A stretch of DNA of 42,380 nucleotides from Rhizophagus sp. LPA8_4_AMF. Its lineage: Eukaryota > Glomeromycota > Glomeromycetes > Glomerales > Glomeraceae. Both the position numbers and the translations under genes were made by a program. Under the pieces are notes generated by a model. That model was not told the DNA's origin. It saw nothing but the letters and a program-made list of their open reading frames with translations, and did no database searches. Location: positions 1-42,380 of the forward strand of contig JADRCO010000221.1 in NCBI GenBank assembly GCA_021464525.1. Direction: 5' to 3'. Of this stretch, positions 1 through 11,484 are shown piece after piece; within the stretch, counting starts at the first letter, position 1; each line of letters opens with the position of its first letter.

Positions 1-96
1 ATTTATTTATATTAATAAACGAAATAATATTTCTTTAAGTAAATATTGGGTAGCATTGGGTAGGGGGGTTGAAATATTGCCAAACTGCGAAGTAAA

Positions 97-111
97 TGAC
101 GTAATACGTCA
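97..111. repeat. Perfect short palindrome TGACGTA-A-TACGTCA
   Basis: Seven-base arms are perfectly complementary around one central A. The arms contain TGACGT, the half-site bound by CRE/bZIP-type regulators in eukaryotes. It lies more than 4 kb from the nearest gene in the window, so a regulatory role is only a possibility, and a chance palindrome of this size is not excluded. Confidence 0.35.
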
Positions 112-2029
112 AAAATATCAAAGATATTTTACGCAATAATAATTTATCTAAAAAATATCAGTATGTTAAACTGCATAATAATGTAAGATTATGATGCATG
201 CTCCAAATTATCAGACGAATCTACACGAACCACTTTATTGATAAAGAAGTACGTAATTTACAAAGTTCCAAATAGTTGAATTTATTAAAATCTGGTTAGT
301 TAATTCATCTCCTATAGTACTTACCACTCAACTTTTGCACACAGATGAGATGGGCAGAAGAACAAGTGACATGATACAAGAAAATGATATCCCCAGTTTT
401 TAGTATAAGTATTTTCAAATTAAAAAATATTCGGAAATCACGTGATCCAGTAAACTAATTCGTCACCCGCATCACGCCCCTCTACTTTCCATTTTTAAAA
501 AGAGGACAGATTAGTAAAACCCTGTAAAAACCTATTTGTCACGCAATTATCGTAATTTTTTAATGTCGTCAAATCTGACACCCCTTAAATGGGAATCCCG
601 ACGATCAGAACCCCAATCCCACGTTCAAAATCTTAACCCAAACCGAAAATTCAAAATTTTGACACTCATTAAATCCGATTTTTTTTTAAAAAATTTTACA
701 CTATTATTTTTTTAGACTTTGTAATACTTTGTGACAATTAATATCTGACGATATGCGATATGTAATAAATTTAAAATATTTCGCAAGAATTAATAATTTA
801 TTATAAAAAATTAATATACGTTACCTAATTAATTAACAATTATATATTTTACGTAAAGATTTTTTTAATTTATTTTTAAAATTAATATTTCTATTAATAT
901 TTAATAATTTTACTAAATACTTTTGCAAATTTAATGAATTATTATTTAATGTTATAAATAAATTAAATAAATTACAGTTTTTTTATTATAAATGATTTTT
1001 TTGCATATAATGATATAATTTTTTATTTTTAATTATTTTTATTATGTTGATTAAAATTTAATAAATCAATTTTTTTAAAAAAATTATTGTATATTAAGTA
1101 AATGTCGGGATTTCCATTATGAAAACTAAAAATTAAGGACCTTGCTTACGAGTAAGTCATATAATTATCCTAACTGTATATTATTCTTTTTTACACATTT
1201 TTCCTTCTTTTTGTATAATATTTACAGTATATACGAATCGAAATAGTTTGAGATAACTGATAATGAGACACTTTCAAATTTCGTATGAGTATGATATTAT
1301 TACCTTCGTTGTATGTACAATATAGCTGATATTTGATCATACATATTATACCCTTTATCGCCTATTACTAGAATACTAAATAACGAGAATGTACAGTATG
1401 TATTACACTTAAATTATTGATATCGTTTGAAGTGTCGCATGTTTGAACTCTAGTTAGATAAATACAGGTTCAAGTGGAAGAATTGAGAAAATGATTTTGT
1501 AAAAATTGTCTTTATACAGTATCATCAATACCATCATTAATGATTATTAGTGTTTCACCTTACCAATTCTTCATTATTGAAAGATTAGTTATTGTCATAA
1601 GAAACTTTAACTACATTCAAAATAATTGAATAAAAGATATTGAGAAAAAAAAAAAAATAATAATAATAACAATGTTACAATTATTTATTAATTTCCAATT
1701 ATGAATTTACAATTGAAGGCTATCGCGATTAAATTTAGGAAACCTGTAGAATGGTAACACAAATTTCTATATCAGAAGATAAGCAGATAATTAGGGTAGC
1801 AGAGGACTATATAAGGAATTAAGGATATATACAAAAGGTGACATATTGTTTGTCAGTTTTTTGAAAGTATTATAATAAATAAATAATGTGTATCCTAAAT
1901 AATCGATATTGTTTGTTACCATATGCTGACTGAATATTCAAACCATTTAATGTTTTAAATGTTATTATTATTTTGAAAAATTTAAAAAAAAGGTTTCAAA
2001 AATGATCTGCGAACACGTGTACATTCATA

Positions 2030-2049
2030 CCGGAAAAAATATTTTCCGG
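2030..2049. repeat. Short perfect hairpin
   Basis: CCGGAAAA at 2030-2037 is followed by a 4-nt spacer and TTTTCCGG at 2042-2049, giving 8-bp perfect arms. No gene is adjacent. A similar CCGGAA/TTCCGG arrangement occurs at 25830-25858. Function unknown. Confidence 0.4.
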
Positions 2050-2331
2050 AACGTAAATCTAAATTCTTTCGTTTAGAAATATGAGAAACATACCTCCAAA
2101 TTTCCGATACACATTATCATCATATTTATGATAGGAGTAAGAATCTCTCTTGGTAGTGTTTGTTACGTTTTCATTTTATTTCGACAATAATGAACCATTC
2201 ACCTTTATAAAAAAGTGCTTTTAAAATTACAATCGTTGTGCGAGGTATAGGTTCTAAGAACTGTTATTTAGTATGGAAAAAAATTAGAAATATCTTATTA
2301 TGAATAATCTTGATGAAAATTTTTTTAAAGG

Positions 2332-2437
2332 TACAAGTGCCGCCCGTTATAACAGCATTTCGACGACATAATATTTTTTTGGATTCCTTTGATGTCGTTA
2401 TATTAACGTCTCATTATAACGAAATTAGGCACTTGTA
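2332..2437. mobile_element. MITE-like element with TACAAGTGCC terminal inverted repeats
   Basis: The sequence starts with TACAAGTGCC (2332-2341) and ends with GGCACTTGTA (2428-2437), its exact reverse complement. The similarity continues inward imperfectly: both ends carry a CGTTATAA motif a few bases in (TATAACG on the right arm). The outermost TA on each side can be read as a duplicated TA target site, as made by Tc1/mariner/pogo-type transposases. The element is about 106 bp, too short to code for anything, so it would be a non-autonomous MITE. Family assignment rests only on the TA and end structure; no other copy was found in this window. Confidence 0.6.
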
Positions 2438-3227
2438 ATGAAAAAGTTTTCGCAATCGAATGAAGGGTGATATTTAAATAGAATATAATTATTAAATAAT
2501 TTATAACAATGTAATTAAAAGCTTTTTCGAGTTGACGCTCAAGTTAAAAACGAGTCATGCTATTTGATACAACTAAACTATTTTTATATGTGAAATTATA
2601 AATTTATTTGTTTGAATTATAAAATTTTCAATTGTTAGTTTTTCAGTTACTTGTATCTTTAAATACTTGATGTATTTTACAATTTCCGATGAATATTTTA
2701 TTTATTTATTCATTCTGAAAATAAAACTTTTCATCACAATTTTATTCACAGTAAATAATTTAAAAAATATTATTAACCGGCCAAATAAATCGATGTAATT
2801 ATAATATTTTACCGTATGTGATAAACGATATTTTTGATGCTAAACTTTAAATTGATCGATTTATGTAACGAGCTTGATTTAACGAACCTACATGTCAATG
2901 TTAACGTATTCAAACAGAATCTAAACTTTTATTAATTATGGTAATTATGATTCAGAAATTACTCTTAAATTAACTTATTAATCGAAATTGTTGCAACACG
3001 GACATGTACATTTCACGAAACATCATTTCGTTGTCCATATTCTCACCGTTTTGTCATATCCCAATCAATTGATCCTACCGAATTTCCTGTGTAGAATACC
3101 TCTTTTCCATTCCAGTGTCAAACACTGAAAGAATATTTTATGGTTGGCGGTGTATACAGTATACTATTACGGTTTATTATTATTATTATTTTTTTTGAAT
3201 TCGCAAGCGCTGTATGCTTATTGCGTC

Positions 3228-3253
3228 AAAAAAAAAAAAAAAAAAAAAAAAAA
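3228..3253 (+). repeat. Poly(A) tract, 26 bases
   Basis: An uninterrupted run of about 26 A follows a short TTA/ATT-rich stretch. No upstream sequence resembles a SINE or LINE body and no flanking target duplication is evident, so it is recorded as a homopolymer only. Confidence 0.8.
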
Positions 3254-4228
3254 TTTAGACAGTATATAGGAATACTCAAATTTTTATATAATCAAACGGG
3301 CATAGTATGTGACAAATATTAAGCGATATGGTCATGCTTATGAAAGTTTTCCTATACCTCCTCGAATATCATTCATATCATAATTTATTTCAACTTCATG
3401 TAAATCTGTCACGTTATTTGGCCGGCATTATATAAGTTCTACCAGAATTATAACACTCGGCCAGAATTAAGAAATTAACCATGTGACATATGAGGAAAAA
3501 AGAAAAAACATGGTCTAGTCTCACGTGATTTAAACGGGACTTTGGCTGTAAAGCTATCGAGAACGTTCTCGCTCATAGTACCGGAACTATTAGCGAAATA
3601 TGGCATCAGTAGTAGTAACACATTAAGTATCCTACAGTTCATATCAGGAAAATCAATCATATGATGACCGTTTTTTCATCGCTATGGAAAACTCGCATTT
3701 CATTCGCAGTCCCCCACAAAATCAATTAGTTATTTTACCTCAAATTTTAGCAGTGCAGACTATTCCATCAAAAGAATCATAGACAATTTAGGATAATATG
3801 GGAAAATTGATCAAGTTTTGGATTGTCAATTGTCATCGACTTTGTTTATGGTGTCGTCACCGACGTCACGACAGTGCTAACTTAAATTTTTGTGCAAAAT
3901 ATGTAAAGTAACAACCGATTCTTTTTTGTTCTACAATAAAAATATTTTGGATCACAGAACGATATTATAATTTGCCGAATTTATTAAAATTATTGAAATC
4001 AGAAAGGTTTAGCAAAAAAATCATGGGTCGATCATTCATTCTATTTTACATATTTTTGATTTTAGTGGCGATGAAATAAATCCAAAATAGTACAAGTCAA
4101 AACTTTATTGGTTCGCACCAAATCTATTTACAGTTAGATCGTCGATTATGTTATAAACTTCTTAAACCGAATGAAACCTTAAAATTTTTCCATCCTAACT
4201 ACTTTTTAAATTATTTTTTTTTATTATT

Positions 4229-7200
4229 ATGTCAAAAAAATTTTTAGTGTATTCTATATTATGGAGTTTAATTCAATTAGTTGAAGTAAATTGTCGAATA
4301 ACATCAAGAAGATTTGATCATACTGCTACAATTTTTAATAATAACTTATATATTTTGGGTGGTCGAAGTCATAATTACGCTGACATTATTGGAAAAGATT
4401 TTTTTTATTTTGATATTTCTGTCGCATTGAATACTCAAAAGCTTTTATGGCATCAAGTATCAAACATTAATATTGTTCCATCACATTATGGTGCATCTTT
4501 TGTTAAAGGAGGGGTAAATAATAATACATTAATTTTATATGTACCAGAGCATATTCAGTTCAGTTTTTCAAGTCCTGAATTTGATTTTATTTATACATTT
4601 GACCCACAAGATAATTCAAATAATGCGTGGAGTATTCCAAAAATAATAGGAAATAATGCAATTATAGAGAAATTTTCAATTAATTTCATTAGAAAAAAAT
4701 TTTTGACGGGAATTGTTGATTATTATGGAAAAATATATTTATGGGGTGGAATTAAAAGATACGAATTTGATTCTGATATGTATATTTTAGATACAACAAA
4801 CTTTAGTTTAGAAAAAAGAAATATATCAAATATAACAAATTCTAATTTACCAACTCTAAGAATTCATTATGGTGCCACTTTATTACCTAACAATAAAATC
4901 ATTTATATAGGTAAGTAAACAATTCTTTTTAATCTTATTTTTTTTAAAAAATATTATTGTTTATATATTATCTTCTTTTAGGTGGTTATGATGGTAAAAA
5001 TTATTTAACGTTGGAGCAGGTAAATTATCCTTTTTTTTCGAAATTAAAGAAATCAGGCGTAAATTTACGAATAATTTTATTATTTAGATTTATATTTATG
5101 ATACGATTAGTAATAATTGGCATAGAGAAGTAAGTTAAATTAAACATATTTTTTTGTCAAAATTGATATTTGTTATAATAAAATTTTTTTAATAAATTTT
5201 AGATAACCACCGGAACAATACCTTCTAATAGAGGAAAGTTTACTGCCATTCTTGGTATGTATTATTATTAAAATAATTTGAAATTTAAATTTAAATTACG
5301 ATATTTATTATTATTTATTATTAATTATCACAAAAGGATTAGATGGTCAAAAAGTAATCATCTTTGGAGGTTCTAATAATTCTAATCTTAAATCTAATGA
5401 ATCACTTTATGTATTAAATTTAACAAATTTTGAATGGTATATTCCAAGAATTTCCGGAAAAATTCCGAAAAATCGATATTATCATAAAGCAAATGTTATC
5501 GATAATTATATGATCATATCATTCGGTAAGACATTAAATGAAATGTTTTAATTTTTTTAACGAAAATTACAATTAAAAGAAACAAAAAATTTTTTTTTTT
5601 TTATTAGGACGTGGTTATAATCAATCAATTGAAAGTGATATTTTATTACTTGATATAAGTAATAACGAGGAATATGTATGGAAATGGCTTGAGATTAGTC
5701 AATCTATAGATTTATTAACAGATTCATTGACTGATTCATTAATAGATCAATTCAAGCTAATAGAATTAGCGAAAAGTATATTAATTATTACTTTCTTATT
5801 TATAACTCCTATATTTTACTTTAAAAAGAAAAGGAATAGTAATTCCAATTGGCTTGAAGAAGCTATTTCCAATAATTACATTAAATATTATGAATATAAA
5901 CATTTTAGTAATATACAAAAAATTGGTGCCGGATATTTTGGAGAAGTTTCTCGTGCAAATTATAAAGGTTCAGAACAATATTTAGCTTTAAAATCTTTTT
6001 TTAACCTTGATATCGCCACCATTAAAGAAATCATTCATGAGGTACGGTATTTGGAAAAAAAAAAAAAAAAATTACAATCTTGTTAAAATTTTTTTTTTTT
6101 AATTTTTTATATTTTTAATAAAAATTTTATTTGTGGTGTTAGCTTAAACTTCAACGCGAAGTTGATTTTCATAACAATGTTATTCGTTTTCATGGAATCG
6201 CCAATTCTGAGTCAGGTATGTTATAAAAAAAAAAAAAATTAATAATATAAAATAATAAGACGAAATATTTTTTAAATAATTAATTTATTAATCTTACTAG
6301 AAAATCAAAGAGATAATAAATTTATATTAGTATTAGAATATGCTGATGGTGGTTCCCTTAGAAATTATTTGAATAAGAATTTTGATACACTTGCTTGGAA
6401 TCAAAAATGCAATCTTGCTCATCAATTGGCTTGTGCCGTTTCTTGTTTACATGATGAAAATATATTACATTGTGATTTGGTAATTTAATATTATTTATTA
6501 TAATTATAAATATTTAAATTTTAAATTATAATATTATTAATTTTTAATTTTATTTTCATTTTTAAAAGCATTCTGGTAATATATTGGTTCATCAAAATGC
6601 CATTAAATTAGCCGACTTTGGATTATCAAAAAGGATTGAGGATGCAACAAATCATCATTCAAAATTACATGGAATAATTCCTTATATTGATCCTAAAAGA
6701 TTTAATAAACAAGATTCAATACAAGTATATAAATTAGATAAAAATTGTGATATATATAGCGTTGGTGTTCTTTTATGGGAAATATCAAGTGGTAAACCAC
6801 CTTTCTACACTGAACGTGAAACAAATTGTTTAGCGATGAATATCTTACAAGGTCTTAGAGAAACCCCTATTTTGGATCCAGATATTCCTTCTAATTATGT
6901 TAAACTTTATATTGGTAATTATTATTTTATTAAATTATTATTTATTTATTTATTTAAAAAATTAATTTTTAATACGAATTGTTATTTAGCGTGTTGGGAT
7001 GGAGAACCTAATAATCGTCCAGCTATAAAACAAGTAACTTCACAACTTAAAGCAATGTTATCCCAAATAGACGAAAAATATAATCCAATAGTAAACTTAA
7101 ATGAAGAAGATAATAATTATCTAGTAAAAAATTCAATTCGATTATCAAATGAACATCAATTACTTAATACAGATAATGACAGGAATGAAGTATCTGATTT

Positions 7201-7258
7201 TTTTGGGTTTAATGATTTGACAAATGAATTAAAGGAATATTTTGTAAAAAACAATTAA
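4229..7258 (+). CDS. Kelch-propeller receptor-like protein with tyrosine-kinase-like cytoplasmic domain
   Basis: Exons: 4229-4910, 4982-5019, 5088-5129, 5203-5254, 5337-5525, 5608-6041, 6143-6215, 6301-6479, 6569-6914, 6990-7258; 2304 nt, about 767 aa, all GT-AG. The N-terminus is a hydrophobic, signal-peptide-like stretch (residues 1-22). Residues about 25-370 carry Kelch-type repeats, seen as LYILGG, IYLWGG, IYIGGYDG and VIIFGG strands alternating with tyrosine/tryptophan positions. A single hydrophobic helix lies at about 386-407, followed by KKKR (stop-transfer). The kinase domain follows: glycine loop IGAGYFGEV (440-448), ATP-binding lysine in LALKSF (about 463), catalytic loop HCDLHSGN (D562), DFG (579-581), PYIDPKRF, and CWDGEPNNRP near its end. 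HCD replaces HRD, so it lacks the usual arginine before the catalytic aspartate; catalysis residues are otherwise present. Expected topology: propeller outside, kinase inside. Such kinases are greatly expanded in Rhizophagus. Ligand and targets are unknown. Confidence 0.88.
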
Positions 7259-7517
7259 TAATAAATTAACAAATTAGTCGGGTTATATTGAACTTTACCA
7301 TTTAAAATATCCGTAACTACGATATTATTATCTACAAAACATTATTCAAATTTGGAAGTCAAGGGAGCGACAAGACTCTCTTCTGAAATTTAATAGATGT
7401 ACTGTATAGTGAAAGCTGTGAATTTTTATATTTAACACGAGAAATTGTAATAAAACTAACGTAAAATAAATGGAAAATCAGTAAATCACGATCAAATATA
7501 TATGCATGCAGTATGTA

Positions 7518-7708
7518 CTATAACCCTGGGTTGGTTTCAAGGAAAAATAGATTTGAAATTTGTATCGTTTCATTACCGACAACCATCCATCCAATTACGA
7601 GTTGACTGCCTTTACCCTTAAGTTTTTCTTTGGTACGATGAATTATAAGTTTCGGTTCTTTATCAGAAGTAAGAATTTGACAACGATAGTATTCTTTTAT
7701 ACGATCTC
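7518..7708 (-). pseudogene. Small decayed coding fragment, family unknown
   Basis: On the minus strand an open stretch of about 63 codons ends at a TAG (7520-7518). Its translation looks like real protein rather than AT noise: lysine/glycine-rich KEKLKGKGSQLVIGWMVVG followed by NETIQISNLFFLE. Upstream on the same strand the reading frame is soon lost (a stop, then open sequence in another frame), and no start codon with a plausible promoter is seen. It reads as the 3' remnant of a dead gene or of a dispersed duplicated exon. The family is not recognised. Confidence 0.4.
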
Positions 7709-7893
7709 AGTGGTAAAGATGGAACAGTTAGCGGGATTGTTTGAAATACTGTAATTTCTGAGATCCTCGGTGGTAATTTAAATATTTAATTATTTTTGTT
7801 TTATCGTCTTTATCATCTTCAATAACTTCAGTTGTTATCTTGGAATAAAGGATTCTTTTCCAAAAAAATTAACGTTGCGTTAAAAAAAACGGT

Positions 7894-7928
7894 AACGTTA
7901 CGTCAGTAATTTCATTACAGCTAACGTT
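7894..7928. repeat. Imperfect inverted repeat with AACGTTA ends
   Basis: AACGTTACGTCAGTAAT on the left is nearly complementary to ATTACAGCTAACGTT on the right, separated by a few bases. More AACG-type motifs lie immediately upstream (from about 7871). It could be part of a small transposon end or simply a hairpin; no flanking duplication is evident. Confidence 0.3.
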
Positions 7929-8679
7929 TCGCCCGCAACGAGTGGCTTTATAGACTTATAGTATTTCTGGCATTTTAAAAAAATTATTAAAATATGCCAA
8001 ATATAAAATAACTAATAAAAAGAACAATATTAAAATAAGTATTAATTATCTAATTATTTTTGGCTGGATATTTTTAATTATTTTAAACAGGAATAGTACC
8101 CTACCTATCACATGAACTGCCTTCGGAATTTAAAAATTTAATTATGTAAAACAAATATCTATTAATAAATTATGCAAGTGTTTATGAATATGCAAAATAA
8201 AGATTTTATTAAAGTATATAAATATACAGAATTAACAGAACTTTTGATTTTTTTTAACTTAGTATTTTCTATGATTTTTTGGGCAATTTTATGAATCAAA
8301 GACTTACACACAGCACATCTGCGCTCATTCTCTTTTTTGATCGAAGTTTTTTAACTTGATTACTTGGTTTACCATGTTTTTTAAGATGGTAAAGAAGTGA
8401 TTTTAAATTCATATCAATCATCCTTGTATTATATAAAACGTTTATCCAGTAAAAATCAAAATTTTTTCAATTTAATAAATTTAATAACCCATCCTAATCT
8501 TGATCTCACATCCCATATCCTAATTCTAGTCCTCTGATCTGACCCTAATTCCGCAACTAATCCATATCCCATATTCCTAATTCCTCGCCAATATGTCATT
8601 ATTATCTATGGTATTTGATTAAAGAGAATTCGCGAGAAGAATTTGTGAAAATTTGTAAATAATGAAAAGAAAGCTATAA

Positions 8680-8802
8680 GATATGAAAAAAAAATGAAAA
8701 AAATAATTCGTGGGAAATGAGAAAGAAATGTAAGAATGAAAAATAAAATTCAAAGAAAAATTTACAGGAAATGAAAAAAATGAAAAAATTATGAAAAATT
8801 GA
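8680..8802. repeat. Purine-rich degenerate repeat
   Basis: On the plus strand this stretch is almost entirely A and G with scattered T, built of imperfect units of the form GGAAATGAAAAA. The minus strand is open for 71 codons only because it is a pyrimidine tract encoding Phe/Ser-rich sequence, so it is not called a gene. Confidence 0.45.
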
Positions 8803-9839
8803 GCTTATTGTAGTTTCACATGAAATATTGGTATCCCGCGGTATAGTGTTCATATTTACTTTTTTAAAAATCATATTTATTCTAACCAAAAAACCATATA
8901 AAATATATTTAAATAAAAAAAATATTTATTTCAATTACATCACAACACTTGCCCACTCCAAACCTAAAAGGTGAAAGAATGAAAAAAAAACCACGTGTTT
9001 AACAAAAACTGTGATATTGAAAAAACTGGAGAACAAAAAAATAAATTAAAAAAATATGATTTTATAAAAAATCCGATTTTAAAAAACCGGAGATTTTCAA
9101 AAGATTGAAGTTTAATAAAAATTTAAAAAATCTGGTTTTTAAACCAGAAAAATTGTGAATTTCGATTTAACCATTATTCAGTTTAACCGTTAAAGAAAAT
9201 AAATTACCATTAAAGGAAAAACTAGAGTCCGCATATCCAGAGAAAAAAGAAATATGATAAAACACCTTAGACTCTACAAAAAAAAAAACCAAAAATTTTC
9301 ATGAACTGGAATTGGATTAGTTGATCGGAATGTGTACACGGATCGAATAGCTTTTGACCATAAATAGATCAGGCGGAGGCGTGAATCTAAATGCAAATTG
9401 ATTACTCTGATCACTACTCCTAATATTTTGATTGGTGGCTTGTTATGACGAAATACGAAATACAGCAAAATATCTGAAGCATAGTAAAAGGTAAACCTTT
9501 TTTGAGTATGTATATACTGTATATACTGTACTTTTGAATTTCCTAAATATTACCTGTCTTCTTGCTCTTTTGGCCTACTTAACAAAAAATTTCTTATCCC
9601 CTCTTAACGACCTTAGCACCTTACTATAAAAAAAAAATTTTAAAAAAATATCAATAAATACTTACTCCCGACTAAAGCAATCATATTTTCTCTGAGAAAT
9701 CCTACCTTTGGAAAGGTCTATTTGAAAATTTTGAAAAATTCAAAATGAGTTGAAAACCTTACTAGTATATCTTTGTAAGAACTAGACGTTTGTCTGGAAT
9801 TTCTTTTTTAGGATAGTTAAGAAACTGCTTTGTCTAATT

Positions 9840-9912
9840 CATCTTGTCTATTTATCATTATTGTTATTGTTAACATCTTTATCATTATTGTTATCATCTT
9901 TATCATCTTTAA
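9840..9912. repeat. Degenerate TAT/CAT-type trinucleotide tract
   Basis: Imperfect repeats of the type ATCATTATTGTTATC. Read on the minus strand they would give Asn/Asp-rich codons, a kind of low-complexity sequence also coded in the minus-strand channel gene at about 36545-36595. No surrounding gene supports a coding origin here. Confidence 0.35.
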
Positions 9913-11450
9913 TATTATTATGCTTTATATGAAAGCCAATAAAAGTAAAGTTATTTTTTTTTTTTACAAAAGAAACCCCTTGCGGTGGTTGCGGAAAAGA
10001 CGACCATAGTGTCTACTTCTGCGGAAAAATCCAAAAACTAAGGCTGTTCCAACTTGATTGTTTGTTTAATATCCTCCACTTCCTTTATTTTTTTAAAAAT
10101 CAATTTTGAAAAACATATAGCGACATATGTTAAATGACCCCTCTAAATTTAAATTACAATTTTCTGAATTTCCGAATTTTCCTAAAAATTTCTAAAAGTT
10201 TTATTATATTTATTTTACTTAGTTTGTTTAATGAAAAACCCCCTTCCCCCTCAAAACTTTTCAGAAAATTTGAACGTTAAACAAACAATTTGATCTTCCA
10301 ATAACGTGATAATTCTCTGTCCACTAATTTATTACAAATATTTTCGCGCTATTATAATAGTATTGGGATGTTTTTATTTATAATATTAAAAAATTAAGCT
10401 TCAAAATAATAATTACATAAAAAAGAATGAATTGTGTTAAGGAGGTAGGAAATCTTATTTACTTTTTCTTTTATGATATACAGTTTGTAAATATAATGCA
10501 GAACTGTAGTTACAAACCAATATGCATCCGGTACATCTGATAGCAAAATAGGAAAATGGCATATTTGAGATTGGTATATAAAACGTGTATATAGTTAGTT
10601 AGTTCGTCCCGATCTACGATAATAAATGAACAATGAATAAGAGTTTTAATTGTTTTAATTAAAAATGATGGAGAAAAAAACAAATCTTGAAATATAAATA
10701 CATAGCAAAACTTTAAAAATAACTATCGACACGTGATTGACATCATGTTCCAATATCTTTTTCCTCTTCGGTTTAAATCAACTACTCTTAAAGTGTTCAT
10801 TTTATTCTAATCTTACTAATTTTGTTTTTATTGAACCTTTTTTTTAAATTAGTCATTGGTATACGAAAAAAAGTGTTATATCAAAATTTCATCTGTTAAA
10901 AATCGGGTTAACATGAACATTGCATAATCGTTTGACTTGTTGCATCTTTTAATATGTTTCGGGGAAACTACTTTTTTTTTATTAACAACGAAAAACAGTG
11001 TCAGTAACGATATCATCGCATTCATTGGAGTCACATGACACCCATGTGACGAATAAAAATTAACGAATAGGATTTCTCACGCCGAAAAACAGAAACCTTA
11101 TCTATGTTGATCCATCATGAATAAAAATAGTCGGATCGACCTAATGTTTTGGAATGGATAATTTCTTCTTCGTTTAAAAAGATTTTATCGGTAAAAGATA
11201 TATTTATTTTGCAGGTTATGTTGTATCATTGTTTATTTATTTATTTATTTTTGAGATACATGATACAAGTCACATAGCCACATGCCTTTTACCCAAATTC
11301 TATTATCATTTATGTATCGTTTTTTTCTCCTGAAGAAAATAAATATAATTTTTTTTAGGAAAAAAAAAAAAAAAATTTTTTGTTTCTCATAATTTTATAA
11401 ATAAAGCCATCTTTTGGATTTTTTTTTATTCAACCTATTTTAAAACTTAA

Positions 11451-11468
11451 TATCAAATTAATTTGATA
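11451..11468. promoter_or_regulatory. Perfect 18-bp palindrome just upstream of the first sacsin-BTB start codon
   Basis: TATCAAATTAATTTGATA reads the same on both strands and ends 16 nt before the ATG at 11485. Its position in the probable 5' leader or core promoter makes it a candidate protein-binding site or RNA hairpin. AT-rich palindromes are common by chance in such DNA, so the regulatory call is tentative. It also contains the in-frame stop codons that support the chosen start. Confidence 0.35.
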
Positions 11469-11484
11469 ATCTTTAACGTTAAAA

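Larger units (their letters stand above)
1..4228. other. AT-rich intergenic region, no gene seen
   Basis: No convincing coding region is seen on either strand. Open frames here are short and run through homopolymers or low-complexity sequence. Content that can be named: a perfect 15-bp palindrome at 97-111 (TGACGTA-A-TACGTCA), a short hairpin at 2030-2049, a small element with terminal inverted repeats at 2332-2437, and a run of 26 A at 3228-3253. The last few hundred bases should hold the promoter of the Kelch-kinase gene that starts at 4229, but no specific promoter element can be defended. Confidence 0.7.
7259..11484. other. Intergenic region between the Kelch-kinase gene and the first sacsin-BTB gene
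   Basis: About 4.2 kb with no intact gene. It holds a decayed coding piece on the minus strand (7518-7708), short inverted repeats around 7894-7928 and 7968-7999, an A/G-rich stretch of imperfect GGAAATGAAAAA-like units (8680-8802), a 16-bp self-complementary site (9132-9147), an imperfect trinucleotide tract (9840-9912), and a palindrome just before the next gene (11451-11468). No promoter motif can be assigned with confidence. Confidence 0.65.

Noticed and set aside
3140-3322. Plus-strand open frame of 60 codons
   Set aside because: It runs through a poly(A) tract (poly-Lys) and an ATT-rich stretch; nothing protein-like or conserved is visible.
3410-3475. GGCCGG / CGGCCAG motifs as ends of another small transposon, with a similar GGCCAG pair near 21288
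   Set aside because: The arms match over only a few bases with gaps, and no target duplication is seen.
8674-8889. Minus-strand open frame of 71 codons
   Set aside because: It is a Phe/Ser-rich translation of a purine-rich repeat and is open only because of composition.
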